A stretch of DNA of 64,000 nucleotides from Pseudomonadota bacterium (GTDB taxonomy: Bacteria > Pseudomonadota > Alphaproteobacteria > Rhizobiales > Hyphomicrobiaceae). The position numbers were made by a program, and so were the translations under genes. Every line of letters begins with the position of its first letter. Position 1 is the first letter of the stretch. The stretch covers positions 200,001-264,000 of the forward strand of contig JAFECG010000027.1 of NCBI GenBank assembly GCA_018242215.1. Reading direction: 5' to 3'. Below the pieces are notes generated by a model. The model was not told where the DNA came from. It worked only from the letters and a program-made list of their open reading frames with translations, and ran no database searches. Of this stretch, positions 1 through 8,740 are shown in pieces.

Positions 1-692
1 GCCGCGTCCGCCCAGGCGACACGCTCGAGATGTTCTTCGACATGAAGGACGATCAGTCGATGGAAGGACCGCCGGGAGAACTTCTCTACACCGCGATTTC
101 GAGCGGCGGCGCTGTCTATAAATTCTATCGCTTCCGCTCTTCCGACGGCATCGTCGACTACTACGACGAAGACGGCAACGACTCGCGGAAGTTTCTCATC
201 CGCAAGCCCGTGCGTGGCGAGGACGTGCGTTTGACGTCTGGCTTCGGCATTCGCTTCCATCCGCTTCTCAACACGAGGAAGATGCACACGGGCGTCGATT
301 GGGCCTGCGCCTACGGAACCCCGATCGTTGCGGCGGGCAACGGCACGATCGAGGAAGAGGGCCACAAAGGCTACTACGGCAACTATATCCGCATTCGTCA
401 CGCCAACGGCTATCAGACGGCCTATGGACACATGAGCCGTTTCGGAAAATTCCACGTCGGCGACAAGGTCCGCCAGGGCGACATCATCGGCTTTGTGGGA
501 TCGACGGGCTTGTCATCCGGCCCACACGTGCATTTCGAGGTTTTGGTCAACAACCGCTTCGTCGACCCGATGTCGATTCAGGTCCCGCGCGAGAGAAAGC
601 TCGATGGCAAGGATCTCGCGGAGTTTCAGAAGGAACGCGCACGCATCGAAGAACTGATGCGTCGCGCTCCTGTCATGACGGCGAACAAATAG
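1..692 (+). CDS. M23 family peptidoglycan endopeptidase (3' part)
   Basis: Only the C-terminal part is in the window. The frame is open from position 3, and the ATG at 30 is internal because the codons before it read sensibly (RPGDTLE). Counting from that ATG, the LytM/M23 zinc-hydrolase domain covers roughly residues 57-185. It keeps both metal motifs, H86/D90 (HTGVDW) and H166-V-H168 (HVHFEV), plus H134, so it should be an active zinc endopeptidase cleaving peptide crosslinks in the periplasm. Upstream residues resemble the OapA/LysM-like linker of long M23 proteins of alphaproteobacteria. The last 30 residues are a charged tail. No gene follows closely on the same strand. Confidence 0.9.
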   Translation, partial: RVRPGDTLEMFFDMKDDQSMEGPPGELLYTAISSGGAVYKFYRFRSSDGIVDYYDEDGNDSRKFLIRKPVRGEDVRLTSGFGIRFHPLLNTRKMHTGVDWACAYGTPIVAAGNGTIEEEGHKGYYGNYIRIRHANGYQTAYGHMSRFGKFHVGDKVRQGDIIGFVGSTGLSSGPHVHFEVLVNNRFVDPMSIQVPRERKLDGKDLAEFQKERARIEELMRRAPVMTANK

Positions 693-762
693 CACCTCAC
701 GAATGAGCTATGTCTTCGCTGCGCGCGATCGTCGGACCCGCGCTCGCTTTCGCGATATAAAA

Positions 763-932
763 ATGGTGCTTCACGGCGACGACGATCAGATCGTGCCCTG
801 TGCTGATGCAGGGCCGCTTTCCGCCAAGCTCTCAAGAACACGCTCAAGATTTACCCGGGATTTCCCCACGGCATGCTGACGACCAATGCCGATGGGCTCA
901 ATCCCGATTTGCTCGCGTTTGTAAAAAGCTGA
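763..932 (+). pseudogene. Remnant of a non-heme chloroperoxidase-type alpha/beta hydrolase (C-terminus only)
   Basis: Two frames together give the end of a chloroperoxidase-like alpha/beta hydrolase. From 763 one frame reads VLHGDDDQIVPCADAG, the acid-loop region of the family. A single-base loss near 829-833 moves the reading to another frame, which continues LKNTLKIYPGFPHGMLTTNA (with the catalytic-His segment) and ends at TGA 930-932 after LLAFVKS. Nothing matching the first two thirds of the protein was recognised upstream. It is therefore a decayed fragment of about 57 codons. The rest of 693-1151 holds no gene that I can support. Confidence 0.75.
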
Positions 933-1151
933 TCACCGTTTTGCGTGTCCCGCTGGCTCCGCGAACGAAGGCCGCACGCGCAAATCAACGCTGCATGGCG
1001 GCCGCTCTCTAGACGCCAATCGTAGAATCTTTTTCGGAACCATTTGTGAAAGTTTGGATTCTATTCTGCAGCGCGCGATCGAAATTCGAATCGCAAAAGA
1101 TGCTATAAAGATCATCACGTCCGCGGGGGGACGACCACGAGGGAGCAGACC

Positions 1152-1409
1152 ATGATGAGAAAATTCGCAGGATGTCTTGTCGTCGCCGCCGGACTTGTGC
1201 TCGCACCCGTAGCCGCCAATGCAGGCGAACGCCTGACGGATGGCGCGTTGGGCGGCCTTGCGGGAGCCGTCGCATTCGGCCCCGTCGGGTTGGTCGCCGG
1301 CGGCATCATCGGCTACACGGCGGGACCGCACATTGCATGTAAGATCGGTGCAAAGCGCTGTTATCACCGTGCTCGCTACCGGCGCGACCGCGATCGTCCA
1401 AACCGGTAG
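1152..1409 (+). CDS. Small exported glycine-rich protein
   Basis: An 85-residue protein of unknown function. It has a clear Sec signal peptide (about residues 1-24, ending AANA), then a Gly/Ala-rich hydrophobic stretch (about 30-57) like the glycine-zipper segments of small envelope proteins. It finishes with a strongly basic tail rich in Arg and Tyr containing two Cys. A purine-rich GGGAGCAG lies just upstream of the start, and a strong intrinsic terminator follows 26 bases after the stop, so it is probably a single-gene transcript. The in-frame ATG one codon later would serve equally well. Confidence 0.65.
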   Translation: MMRKFAGCLVVAAGLVLAPVAANAGERLTDGALGGLAGAVAFGPVGLVAGGIIGYTAGPHIACKIGAKRCYHRARYRRDRDRPNR

Positions 1410-1435
1410 CGGACGCTTGCTGTAACAATGAAAGA

Positions 1436-1469
1436 GCCGGGCACTTAGGATTTACCCGGCTTCTTTTTT
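1436..1469 (+). terminator. Intrinsic terminator of the small glycine-rich gene
   Basis: The stem GCCGGG (1436-1441) pairs with CCCGGC (1455-1460), followed by a T-rich run at 1461-1469. It lies 26 bases beyond the stop of the plus-strand gene and overlaps the last codons of the convergent cytochrome c gene, whose Lys-rich C-terminus is encoded by the complement of the T-run. Confidence 0.8.
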
Positions 1470-1885
1470 GTATCGCCTTTCAAGTAAGCGATGATTTTCG
1501 CCCGCGCTTTGGCGTCCTGCAATCCGGAAAAGATGGCGCCCATATTGTTTCCCGGCACGACGGAATTCGGACTGGTGATCCAGGCATTGAGGTTCTTTTC
1601 AGTCCAGGTAATGCCGGAATCTTTCAGAGCCTCGGAATAGCCGAAATTCGGAATTGACCCCGCCTTTCGCCCGACAACGCCGTAAAGCGACGGACCAAGT
1701 CGGTTGTCGCCTTTATCGGCCGAATGGCATTCACGACAATGATCGTTAAAGGCGATCTCGGGATCATCGTCGGAGATCCCTTGTGCCAGGACGCCCGCCG
1801 TTGTGAGCACCAATCCGCCGGTCGCCGTCAAAGTCGCAATTACGATCGCCGAGTGGAGAGAAAAAAAGGAAGAGCGGTTTTTCAT
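1445..1885 (-). CDS. Exported class I c-type cytochrome (cytochrome c2-like)
   Basis: A 146-residue periplasmic electron carrier. The chosen start (MKNRSSFF) gives a good signal peptide with a long hydrophobic core ending near residue 35; an upstream ATG would add 33 residues that spoil it. The mature part has one haem-binding CRECH motif, a GPSLYGVVGR segment, a Y-S-E-A-L-K segment, and the conserved axial Met region near NNMGAIFSG, in the order typical of mitochondrial-type cytochrome c / c2. It ends with a Lys-rich tail. No partner oxidase or dehydrogenase is adjacent, so its redox partner cannot be named from context. Confidence 0.88.
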   Translation of the reverse strand: MKNRSSFFSLHSAIVIATLTATGGLVLTTAGVLAQGISDDDPEIAFNDHCRECHSADKGDNRLGPSLYGVVGRKAGSIPNFGYSEALKDSGITWTEKNLNAWITSPNSVVPGNNMGAIFSGLQDAKARAKIIAYLKGDTKKKPGKS

Positions 1886-2233
1886 GATACGGGAGACGCC
1901 TTCGTTGTTTCCATCTGCAGAAACGTAAGTGGCACCGATCCGGTTGCAACGCACCCACGACCTTACAAATAAGAGAGAAACCATTAAAGCCGCAACTTAC
2001 GGCGAAGCTGCGCGTGTTCCCTGCACGAAATAATCGGTCGAATAGGAAAATTCTTGCGAACGCGGTCTTCCTTGGCGGTAAACTACATCGGCGCCGCCCC
2101 CCGTTCATCAAACGCGAATTGAAACCGCTCTCGGGCTGCGTTCTCCCCGCGCCGTCAATCCTGTGCCCTCCGGCGCGCAAGGTCTGCTAATATTTCCGAC
2201 ATCGACAGGCCGCCGAGGTTCGAAGGCTCTCTG
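1886..2233. other. Divergent intergenic region, no gene seen
   Basis: This 348-base stretch separates the divergently oriented cytochrome c and cupin genes and must carry both promoters. I see no convincing open frame, RNA gene or strong repeat in it. Confidence 0.5.
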
Positions 2234-2632
2234 ATGGACATCAAACGAAACGGCACCCGACCGAACAGCACTGGAACGTCCGACTATTTCACCGGCTCCG
2301 TGCGGCTTGAATCGCTCATCCAAGCGGAAGCTCCCGCGCGCGTTGCATGCGTCAGCGTCACATTTGAACCTGGCGCGCGGACGGCATGGCATACGCATCC
2401 TCTCGGCCAGACGCTGATCGTCACTGCAGGTTCCGGCTGGGCGCAACACGCGGGTGGACCGGTCGAGGAGATCCGCGAGGGCGACGTGGTCTGGTTTCCT
2501 CCGGGAGAAAAGCACTGGCACGGTGCCACCGCCACGACGGCCATGACTCACATTGCCATTCAGGAGGCCCTCAACGGCAAAACCGTCGACTGGCTGGAGC
2601 CGGTCACCGACGAACACTATCGTTGCAAATAA
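2234..2632 (+). CDS. Cupin protein of the (R)-hydroxynitrile-lyase-like family
   Basis: A 132-residue single-domain cupin. It carries the metal-site pattern H53, H55, Q59 (HTHPLGQ) and H94 with H96 (GEKHWH), on the [16 protein letters not shown] backbone. From memory of the family, this matches the Mn-dependent bacterial cupins characterised as (R)-selective hydroxynitrile lyases, for example from Granulicella. Members are usually annotated simply as cupins and the physiological substrate is normally unknown. The length matches the family. It is a lone gene with no cyanogenic or nitrile-metabolism neighbours, so the native role may be different. The start ATG follows a CGAAGGCT purine stretch. 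Confidence 0.8.
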   Translation: MDIKRNGTRPNSTGTSDYFTGSVRLESLIQAEAPARVACVSVTFEPGARTAWHTHPLGQTLIVTAGSGWAQHAGGPVEEIREGDVVWFPPGEKHWHGATATTAMTHIAIQEALNGKTVDWLEPVTDEHYRCK

Positions 2633-2822
2633 CTATCGACTGCCGAGAGACGGCACTCACCCGGCCGATGTCGACTTTGATATCCAACCGAAGGCGAATA
2701 TCGATCTCCAACCACACAAAATTAACGTTATGGCGAAACGGCCATAGGGAGTAGATTCAGGCGTTCCTAAACTGTCGCACGGGTTGGACATTAATGACCC
2801 GCCACAGTGGAGAGACCGCCGC

Positions 2823-3545
2823 ATGCTATATCGATTGCTCCTCTATCCAGTCCTTGCTTTGCTCTTCGCGGGCATCAGCGTCGCACAGGCGCAAACGAGC
2901 GAAACCGCCGCGGCGGCATTCAAACATCTCGACGAATATCTGCAAGCCAATCCGCTCGATTTCGAAACCACGTTCGACGCCAGCTCGGACGGGAACGACC
3001 TTTATCACGGCAAAGGCCACTTTCTCATCCAGCGTCCGAATGATCTGCGCACTGAGATCACTCTGGGCCACAACACCTATTTGATCATATCGGACGGAAC
3101 AGTCCTGACGATCTACGATGAGCAGCAGCACAAATATTCTCAAACGGCTGCGCCGCCTTCACTCGCCGCCGCGTTCGGCTTTTTCACCGGCGAAATCGGG
3201 ATCGACTCGCAAGTTTTGAACTTCATGGACATCGTCGATAGCGTCGTTTCGGCTTCCGATGGCACGAAAGCTTCGCCCGTCGGCTCCGACACGATCAACG
3301 GAACGGCCTGCGATAAGTTTACTGTCGCGGACCCGTCGGGAGACAACACTTGGCAGGTCTGGCTGGAAAAGGGGGACAAGCCGCTCCTCTGCAAGCTCGT
3401 CTATCACAGCGTCGATGGGCCCGAGCAGACGAATTCGTTCAGCTGGAAGACGTCCCCCGCCTTCCCGGCCGACACCTTCAAATTTTCGCCCCCCGCCGGA
3501 AGCACCAAGGTCGACATTGGAGATTTGAATCTGGCTTCGCCATAA
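2823..3545 (+). CDS. DUF2092-type periplasmic protein (LolA/LppX-like fold expected)
   Basis: A 240-residue exported protein. The start at 2823 is preferred over an in-frame ATG at 2784 because GGAGAG lies nine bases upstream and translation then begins directly with a signal peptide (MLYRLLLYPVLALLFAG, cleavage near AQA-QT). The mature part shows the DUF2092 pattern: an early amphipathic helix (HLDEYLQANPL), a beta-rich middle with D-G and Y-D-E-Q-Q-H-K-Y segments, the T-C-D-K-F / W-L-E-K-G-D-K-P-L-L-C-K-L block, and a final D-T-F-x-F-x-P-P. DUF2092 proteins are related to LolA-like lipid-binding folds; the exact ligand is unknown. Confidence 0.78.
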   Translation: MLYRLLLYPVLALLFAGISVAQAQTSETAAAAFKHLDEYLQANPLDFETTFDASSDGNDLYHGKGHFLIQRPNDLRTEITLGHNTYLIISDGTVLTIYDEQQHKYSQTAAPPSLAAAFGFFTGEIGIDSQVLNFMDIVDSVVSASDGTKASPVGSDTINGTACDKFTVADPSGDNTWQVWLEKGDKPLLCKLVYHSVDGPEQTNSFSWKTSPAFPADTFKFSPPAGSTKVDIGDLNLASP

Positions 3546-3563
3546 GTGACGTGCCGGCGATCG

Positions 3564-4757
3564 TCATGACGCGTTCTGCAGCTCGACGCGACGGTCGAGC
3601 TGCATCAGGTCATCCCGCGAAAATTTGGAGCGATCCACGCCCTTGAAGGGTTCGGTTGCCCCTTTTGGCAGGAGGTCCATTTTACCGCGATAACCTCCAT
3701 TGCGAAGAAACGACGAAATCGTGTCCAGCCGCTTGCGCGAAAGCTCCATGTTGTATTCGGCGGTGCCCCGCTCATCGGCGTGTCCCGAGAGCGTAACCGC
3801 CGTGAATTTCTTCAGAAGGAGATACTCGAGCAGCAAGTGTGCTGTTTTCTCGCCGTCCGGCGTCAGCGTCGCCTCATCGAAGACGAACGTCATCGGGACG
3901 GGAATCGTCGCAGAGGATAAGTGAGCGGAATCTCGAAGGGGCGCTGATACGGGAGACATTGCTCCGACATCAGGCGCCGGCTGCGTGGCAACCCGAGCGG
4001 CGGGCGGAGGCGTCGGCGCACCGGCGGCGGCAGAGTCCACAGAGCTTTGCGCCTGGGCTTCTTCCCGTGCCGAAGCCACGATGCGCTCGAATTTCTTCAA
4101 CACCTGGACAGATGGCGATGCCTCCGTAGCAGCGACCGCGCCGGCCGATTGCGGCAGCTGCGCTCCAGGCGCAGCAGCCGTGCTGTCCTCTCCCGGAGAC
4201 ACCTTGTCCCCGGTGCTGAGAGTAATCTTGGGATCCCCACTTGCGAATTGATGTTCCGTCACGAGTGACCAGTCACCGTTATCGTTTGCTTTTGCCGACG
4301 CGACGGGAACGCCATTTTCAAGCACCGTGACCGAAGCACCGGGTGCCGCGCTTCCCGCGAATACCGATGCCGATCCGGATCCTGAGATCCGTGCCACCGT
4401 GAGCTTCGGCGCCTCGGCGGGAGGCGCCCCTGCGGCATCGCTCTTCGGCTTGTCAGTTTGAGGCGGCCTCGTCTGAGACTGGCCACTGTCTGAGCTACCG
4501 GTCTCGGGCGAAGCTTCCGCACGGGCTGTCTTATCTTCAGACGATAGTTGGCTGGCAGAATGGTCGACAGCCGTCAGCGCTTGCTTCGCCGCCGCCGTGT
4601 GCAAACCGGAAGTGAGATGCAGCGTCAGGAGGGCATCGAAACGCTGACCCCGATAAACCTGCGCAATTGCAACGGCGCCGGCCGACAAACATAGAAAATA
4701 AACCAGCATAACGCTTCGGCGCATTGCAAGGCCTCTGACAACGCGAAACTCGCGCAT
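3564..4757 (-). CDS. OmpA-family peptidoglycan-associated protein with low-complexity linker
   Basis: A 397-residue envelope protein. The start at 4757 has GGGAG seven bases upstream; an upstream ATG at 4784 would also be in frame. Order: N-terminal membrane anchor or uncleaved signal (about residues 12-35), an Ala/Ser/Pro-rich linker, an Ig-like segment (LTVARISGSGSASVFAG, then ASVTVLENGVPVA and GDWSL), another low-complexity linker, and a C-terminal OmpA-like domain of about 110 residues (FVFDEATLTPDGE, SGHADERGTAEYNMELSRKR). The OmpA domain should bind peptidoglycan. It converges with the DUF2092 gene, 18 bases apart. Function beyond cell-wall anchoring is not evident. Confidence 0.82.
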   Translation of the reverse strand: MREFRVVRGLAMRRSVMLVYFLCLSAGAVAIAQVYRGQRFDALLTLHLTSGLHTAAAKQALTAVDHSASQLSSEDKTARAEASPETGSSDSGQSQTRPPQTDKPKSDAAGAPPAEAPKLTVARISGSGSASVFAGSAAPGASVTVLENGVPVASAKANDNGDWSLVTEHQFASGDPKITLSTGDKVSPGEDSTAAAPGAQLPQSAGAVAATEASPSVQVLKKFERIVASAREEAQAQSSVDSAAAGAPTPPPAARVATQPAPDVGAMSPVSAPLRDSAHLSSATIPVPMTFVFDEATLTPDGEKTAHLLLEYLLLKKFTAVTLSGHADERGTAEYNMELSRKRLDTISSFLRNGGYRGKMDLLPKGATEPFKGVDRSKFSRDDLMQLDRRVELQNAS

Positions 4758-4990
4758 TTTCACTCCCAATTCGTGCGTTTGCAAGGCGCAGACGCCCGTC
4801 CGGCAGACATTGTGAAGAAACAGCCGAGGCCCGGTCTCCGAGTTGCCGGCCTACCGTGCGTTTCCTCGCCGCTTTGGTGCGACAGGGAGCGCCGTCAACC
4901 CGCGCCAGCGCAACCGTGCTACGCGCCGACCCCATTTTGTGGAGACGCGTCGTTGACGTATGTCATCTTTCACGCAGCAAGGATCGAACA

Positions 4991-6184
4991 ATGACGCGCG
5001 CGGATGTCTTCCCTGCAAAAGTGTCCAACTTGGGCCGCGCCATCACCTGCGCCTTCTGCACCGGGCTGATCGGAGTGGGCCTTGCGCGCTTCGCCTACAC
5101 ACCGCTCTTGCCAGCCATCATCAACGCTCATTGGTTTGCGCCATCCGAGGCCGCCTATCTCGGCGCTGCCAATCTCGCGGGTTATCTCGCGGGCGCGTTG
5201 CTCGGAAGGCCGATTTCGGCCCGTTTCTCCCTCGTCGGCCTCGTGCGGACGATGATGCTGCTCGCAACGGCGTCGTTCTTCGCCTGTGGCTTCCCGTTGA
5301 GTTTTTCCTGGTTCTTCATTTGGCGGTTCGCCGCAGGCTTCGCCGGCGGCGCCATGATGGTCCTGGCCGCGCCGACGGTCCTCGCCCATGTGCCCCCGTC
5401 CCGCCGCGGCCTCGCCGGCGGATTGATCTTTATGGGTGTCGGCTCCGGCGTCGTGGCCTCGGGAACGCTCGTTCCGTTTCTCCTCCAGATCGGACTGCGG
5501 GAAACGTGGCTCGGTCTCGGCGCCTTGTCGCTTGTGCTGACCGCCGTCGCGTGGTCGGGCTGGCCGATCGCCCCGCCGCCGCAACTCCCGCCTCCGGAGC
5601 ATACTCATGCACCGCACTTGTCGGCCCTCAGGGCTCTCTATGTCGAGTACGCATTGAACGCGGCTGGCTGGGTCCCACACATGATCTTTCTTGTCGACTT
5701 CATCTCGCGTGGCCTCGGCAAGGGAGTCGAGATCGGCGCGATGGTCTGGATCGTCTTCGGCATCAGCGCCACGTTCGGCCCGATCCTATCGGGCCACGTC
5801 GCGGACCGCATCGGCTTCGGACCCGCGTTGCGCGCCGCGTTCGCTCTCGAAATCGCTGCCATTGCGATACCTGCTTTCAACGTCACGAACCTGCCTCTGC
5901 TGTTTGTATCGAGCGGCATCGTCGGTGGGTTTCTGACCGGCACCGTAACGCTTGTGCTCGGACGGATCCACGAGCTGCTGCCGCATCGGCCGCAGGAACA
6001 GAAAGCCGCATGGAGCGTGGCGACGATTGCCTTTGCGCTGTGCCAAGCGGCGGCCGCTTATGCACTCTCGTTCGTCTTCGCACACACGGGCGGAAATTAT
6101 CAGCTCCTGTTTGCGATCGGCGCCGTGGCCATGACGCTTTCGCTCGCGATCGACCTCATGTTTGATCGTCGGCCGGCCCGCTGA
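4991..6184 (+). CDS. YbfB/YjiJ-family MFS transporter
   Basis: A 397-residue integral membrane protein with about 12 hydrophobic segments. The N-terminal pattern G-x-x-R-F-A-Y-T-P-L-L-P and the following Y-L-G-A-A-N-L-A-G-Y-x-x-G-A signature are typical of the YbfB/YjiJ branch of the major facilitator superfamily (MFS_4). The start MTRADVFPAK is preferred because upstream in-frame codons give a non-hydrophobic extension that overlaps the divergent promoter region. Members are presumed proton-coupled exporters with unassigned substrates. The next gene starts about 50 bases after its stop on the same strand, so they may be co-transcribed. Confidence 0.85.
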   Translation: MTRADVFPAKVSNLGRAITCAFCTGLIGVGLARFAYTPLLPAIINAHWFAPSEAAYLGAANLAGYLAGALLGRPISARFSLVGLVRTMMLLATASFFACGFPLSFSWFFIWRFAAGFAGGAMMVLAAPTVLAHVPPSRRGLAGGLIFMGVGSGVVASGTLVPFLLQIGLRETWLGLGALSLVLTAVAWSGWPIAPPPQLPPPEHTHAPHLSALRALYVEYALNAAGWVPHMIFLVDFISRGLGKGVEIGAMVWIVFGISATFGPILSGHVADRIGFGPALRAAFALEIAAIAIPAFNVTNLPLLFVSSGIVGGFLTGTVTLVLGRIHELLPHRPQEQKAAWSVATIAFALCQAAAAYALSFVFAHTGGNYQLLFAIGAVAMTLSLAIDLMFDRRPAR

Positions 6185-6234
6185 ACGCCGACAGAGAGTC
6201 CACAATCACAATGCAGAATCGTCAGGAGAGAGTG

Positions 6235-6936
6235 ATGCGATACAAGATGCGTTTCGATGTCGCAAAAAAATCGGCGTTTGCGATTGCGCTGCTCGCTCTC
6301 TCCCAAACCGCTATCGCAGACGAAACCCCACAGCACCCGTGGTCGGATGGTTTTATCAGCCGGCTCGAGGCGCTTGCGGTGCTCGAAACCTTGAATTCCG
6401 AACTGTTGAGCCACGACAGCGCCACGCTCACGCTGGACCGATGGTGCGACGACCACCATCTTGCGTCGCCGGCACGTATCATCGCGGAACGAATTCACGG
6501 CGCAGAGAAGGAACCGACGGCTGAGCAGCGGCAGATCCTCGGAGTGGCCGCCTCGGAACCAATCCGTTACCGCAAAGTGCGTCTGAGTTGCGGAGGCCAT
6601 GTCCTCTCAGAAGCCGACAATTGGTACGTGCCCAGTCGACTGACGCCGGACATGAACCACGTGCTCGACACGACCGATACCGCTTTTGGAAGAGCCGTGC
6701 AGGCGCTGAAATTCCGTCGCCGGACACTCTCTGCGAAGTTGCTTTGGTCACCGTTGCCGCGGAACTGGGAGATGGCGCCAATTCCTTCGGAAAAAGCCGA
6801 TGGCGCATCCCTCTCCATCCCGCATGAGGTTCTGCAGCATATGGCGGTGCTGACGCTTCCGGACGGCCGACCGATCAGCCAGGTCGTCGAAACCTACACC
6901 GCCGAGATCCTCGACTTTCCGCAACCGCATCATTGA
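6235..6936 (+). CDS. Exported protein with chorismate-lyase (UbiC)-like features
   Basis: A 233-residue protein. AGGAGAG ends five bases before the ATG at 6235, which decides this start over the in-frame ATG at 6211. It begins with a signal peptide (about residues 1-29, ending TAIA-DE). The mature part has the order expected of the chorismate-lyase fold: a helical start, a Y-R-K-V-x-L strand, V-L-S-E-A-x-N-W-Y-V-P-x-R-L-T-P-x-M, a T-D-T-x-F-G-R-x-V segment, R-R-R-T-L, and a closing V-V-E-T-Y-T strand with a conserved Glu. Family placement rests on my reading of these motifs. Ordinary UbiC is cytoplasmic and smaller, so an exported version is unlikely to make 4-hydroxybenzoate for ubiquinone directly. 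Confidence 0.55.
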   Translation: MRYKMRFDVAKKSAFAIALLALSQTAIADETPQHPWSDGFISRLEALAVLETLNSELLSHDSATLTLDRWCDDHHLASPARIIAERIHGAEKEPTAEQRQILGVAASEPIRYRKVRLSCGGHVLSEADNWYVPSRLTPDMNHVLDTTDTAFGRAVQALKFRRRTLSAKLLWSPLPRNWEMAPIPSEKADGASLSIPHEVLQHMAVLTLPDGRPISQVVETYTAEILDFPQPHH

Positions 6937-6951
6937 TTGGGCTTCACCCGG

Positions 6952-8172
6952 TCAACCGAGCTGGCCGAATTGCTCGTCGAGCCAATCGAGCATCCGCCCA
7001 TTGACGAGAGAGCGGTTCCCCATTTCGCAATGTCCACCGGCCCCCTCTGCGGCGGTGAACTGCATCAGAGTCTTCGGGCATTGAAGCGCATCGTAGAAAG
7101 CCTCGGCATTGGCTGCGAGCACGTCGCCTTCGGCTTTGGTGATCAGGGTCGGGCACTGAATCAGGTTCGCTCGCCCCTGCATGGTGAAGAGTTCGGCTGA
7201 GGCGAGATAGGAACGCAGATCGCTGACGCCGTGCACCCAGAAGCCGCGCTGGACGACTTTCCAGTACAGTTGGCGGTTGCCGCGAATGAAAGCGTCCATC
7301 TTGTCGATGACGGCCTGATCCAGCGCGCCGAGATCCTTCGCCGCCTCCGGTGCCACGCCGAACTTGTGCACCACCACGTCGCGAAAACCTTCCGCGATGC
7401 TCCACGTGCCGGGATCAGCGATCAGCGCGGCGAGACGATGCTCGCCCGACGCGCCGCGCGGCGCCAGATATCCGCCGAGGCTCCATCCGTAGAGCGCAAT
7501 GCGCTTTGCATCGACCAGCGGTAGCGTTTCGGCAAAATCGACGACCGCTTTGATGACGACCTCCCAATCCGGCCGCATCGGAACGCCGCGCTCGTACAGC
7601 ATCGCACCCTGGCCAGGCCCGTCGAACAACAGGCTGTGATACCCGCGCCGCGACGCCGCGACCCCGGCAGCGAAATACGTGTCCATGATGGTGCAGTCGT
7701 AACCGCCGTTGAAGATCATGAGCGGCCGCACCTCGGTCTCGAGCCCCACTGCCGGAATGAAATATCCTGGAAGCGTTGTCCCCTCGAAAGGGATTGCAAC
7801 GGGTGCCACCGGATGCGGCCCGAGCGCGAGCCCTTTGTCGAACGCCGCGACGCCCTTGCTGAAGGCCGCCGTCAGTCGCGGATCGACAGGCGCACCATAA
7901 ATCGGATGGAACGACGTGATGTAGAAGGCGCTGGCTTTGAGATAGAGCGCGCGCGCATTTGCGATGTGGCCCTTGGTGCGCGCCGCGTCGGCTTCGGCGG
8001 AAAGCCGATCGGCTGCGGCGACCCACGCGTCGTAATAGGCGCTGTCGTCACCATTGCCGATGGCCGTGGCCACCGCCTGGATCTCTCCGAAATCTGCCCC
8101 GCCATAGGGAATGTAAGCGATGGGCCAGGTGCCGAAATCCTCGTGAAGCTCGTTGCGAAAAAGGCTAGTCAA
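6952..8172 (-). CDS. FrsA-like alpha/beta hydrolase with N-terminal helical domain
   Basis: A 406-residue protein. I place the start at a TTG (8172) preceded by an AGGGGG sequence; the frame stays open to an ATG at 8325 but that extra segment does not look like family sequence. An N-terminal helical domain (about residues 1-115) is followed by a hydrolase domain with the nucleophile elbow GWSLGG (Ser231), an acid at Asp350 (AEGDVLA) and His381 (GGHCE). The FNGGYD segment near residue 155 supplies the oxyanion-hole region. This architecture fits the FrsA / 2,6-dihydropseudooxynicotine-hydrolase group, which cleave C-C or ester bonds. The substrate is unknown. It converges with the UbiC-like gene. 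Confidence 0.8.
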   Translation of the reverse strand: MTSLFRNELHEDFGTWPIAYIPYGGADFGEIQAVATAIGNGDDSAYYDAWVAAADRLSAEADAARTKGHIANARALYLKASAFYITSFHPIYGAPVDPRLTAAFSKGVAAFDKGLALGPHPVAPVAIPFEGTTLPGYFIPAVGLETEVRPLMIFNGGYDCTIMDTYFAAGVAASRRGYHSLLFDGPGQGAMLYERGVPMRPDWEVVIKAVVDFAETLPLVDAKRIALYGWSLGGYLAPRGASGEHRLAALIADPGTWSIAEGFRDVVVHKFGVAPEAAKDLGALDQAVIDKMDAFIRGNRQLYWKVVQRGFWVHGVSDLRSYLASAELFTMQGRANLIQCPTLITKAEGDVLAANAEAFYDALQCPKTLMQFTAAEGAGGHCEMGNRSLVNGRMLDWLDEQFGQLG

Positions 8173-8442
8173 AACTGCTGCCCCCTGCCGATTACCTCGT
8201 TGCCGACGCTCTTCCAAGCGACCCAACCACAACGATTTTGCGTCGTGCAGGAATGTGTTCGGCGCGGAAGCGTGCGTCAAGTCGAGTTCGCCTGCGCATT
8301 TCGCTTGCGCAACCGGCGACCCCACATCAACTCGCTTTAATTCGACCGGAGAATGTTAATTCCGAGTTCAGGTTGTCCGACGGAAACTGCAGACCACGCG
8401 CGCTGAATAATCAAAATGGCGCGCGCTCAAGGAGAATTCGCC

Positions 8443-8673
8443 ATGATGAAGCTTTTCGCGCCTCTACTTGGTCTCGCTGCTCTTATCGCAGTCGATCTTT
8501 CATATTCAGTCACGCCCGCCGCTGCCCTCGGCGGCTGCGGCCCGAACCGCCATCGCAGCAGCGTTACCGGTCGCTGCATCTGGGGTGGGCAAAATCAAGC
8601 ATGGTGCAAAAGGCACACCGGCTACAGAGCCATTCGCACCCCCAGCGGGAAAATGGTTTGTGTGAGAAGGTAG
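8443..8673 (+). CDS. Small exported Cys-rich protein (GCG-type)
   Basis: A 76-residue protein of unknown function. AAGGAG ends eight bases upstream of the ATG at 8443, so longer in-frame versions are unlikely. It has a signal peptide (about residues 1-28, A-A-A-L-G). The short basic mature region contains four Cys, in GGCGPNRHR, GRCIWG, AWCKRH and MVCVRR. The opening resembles the many small GCG-motif secreted proteins of Rhizobiales/Hyphomicrobiales. A strong terminator lies 33 bases after the stop, making it a single-gene unit. Confidence 0.65.
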   Translation: MMKLFAPLLGLAALIAVDLSYSVTPAAALGGCGPNRHRSSVTGRCIWGGQNQAWCKRHTGYRAIRTPSGKMVCVRR

Positions 8674-8706
8674 AGCCGAGGCCGTCTGGATAAGACCTTC
8701 CTTGCC

Positions 8707-8740
8707 GGACGCGATGCCTTCGCATCGCGTCCAAATTTTT
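8707..8740 (+). terminator. Strong intrinsic terminator
   Basis: A perfect 11-bp stem (8707-8717 with 8722-8732, GGACGCGATGC and its complement) with a CTTC loop, followed by AAATTTTT. It ends the transcript of the small Cys-rich gene. Confidence 0.9.
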
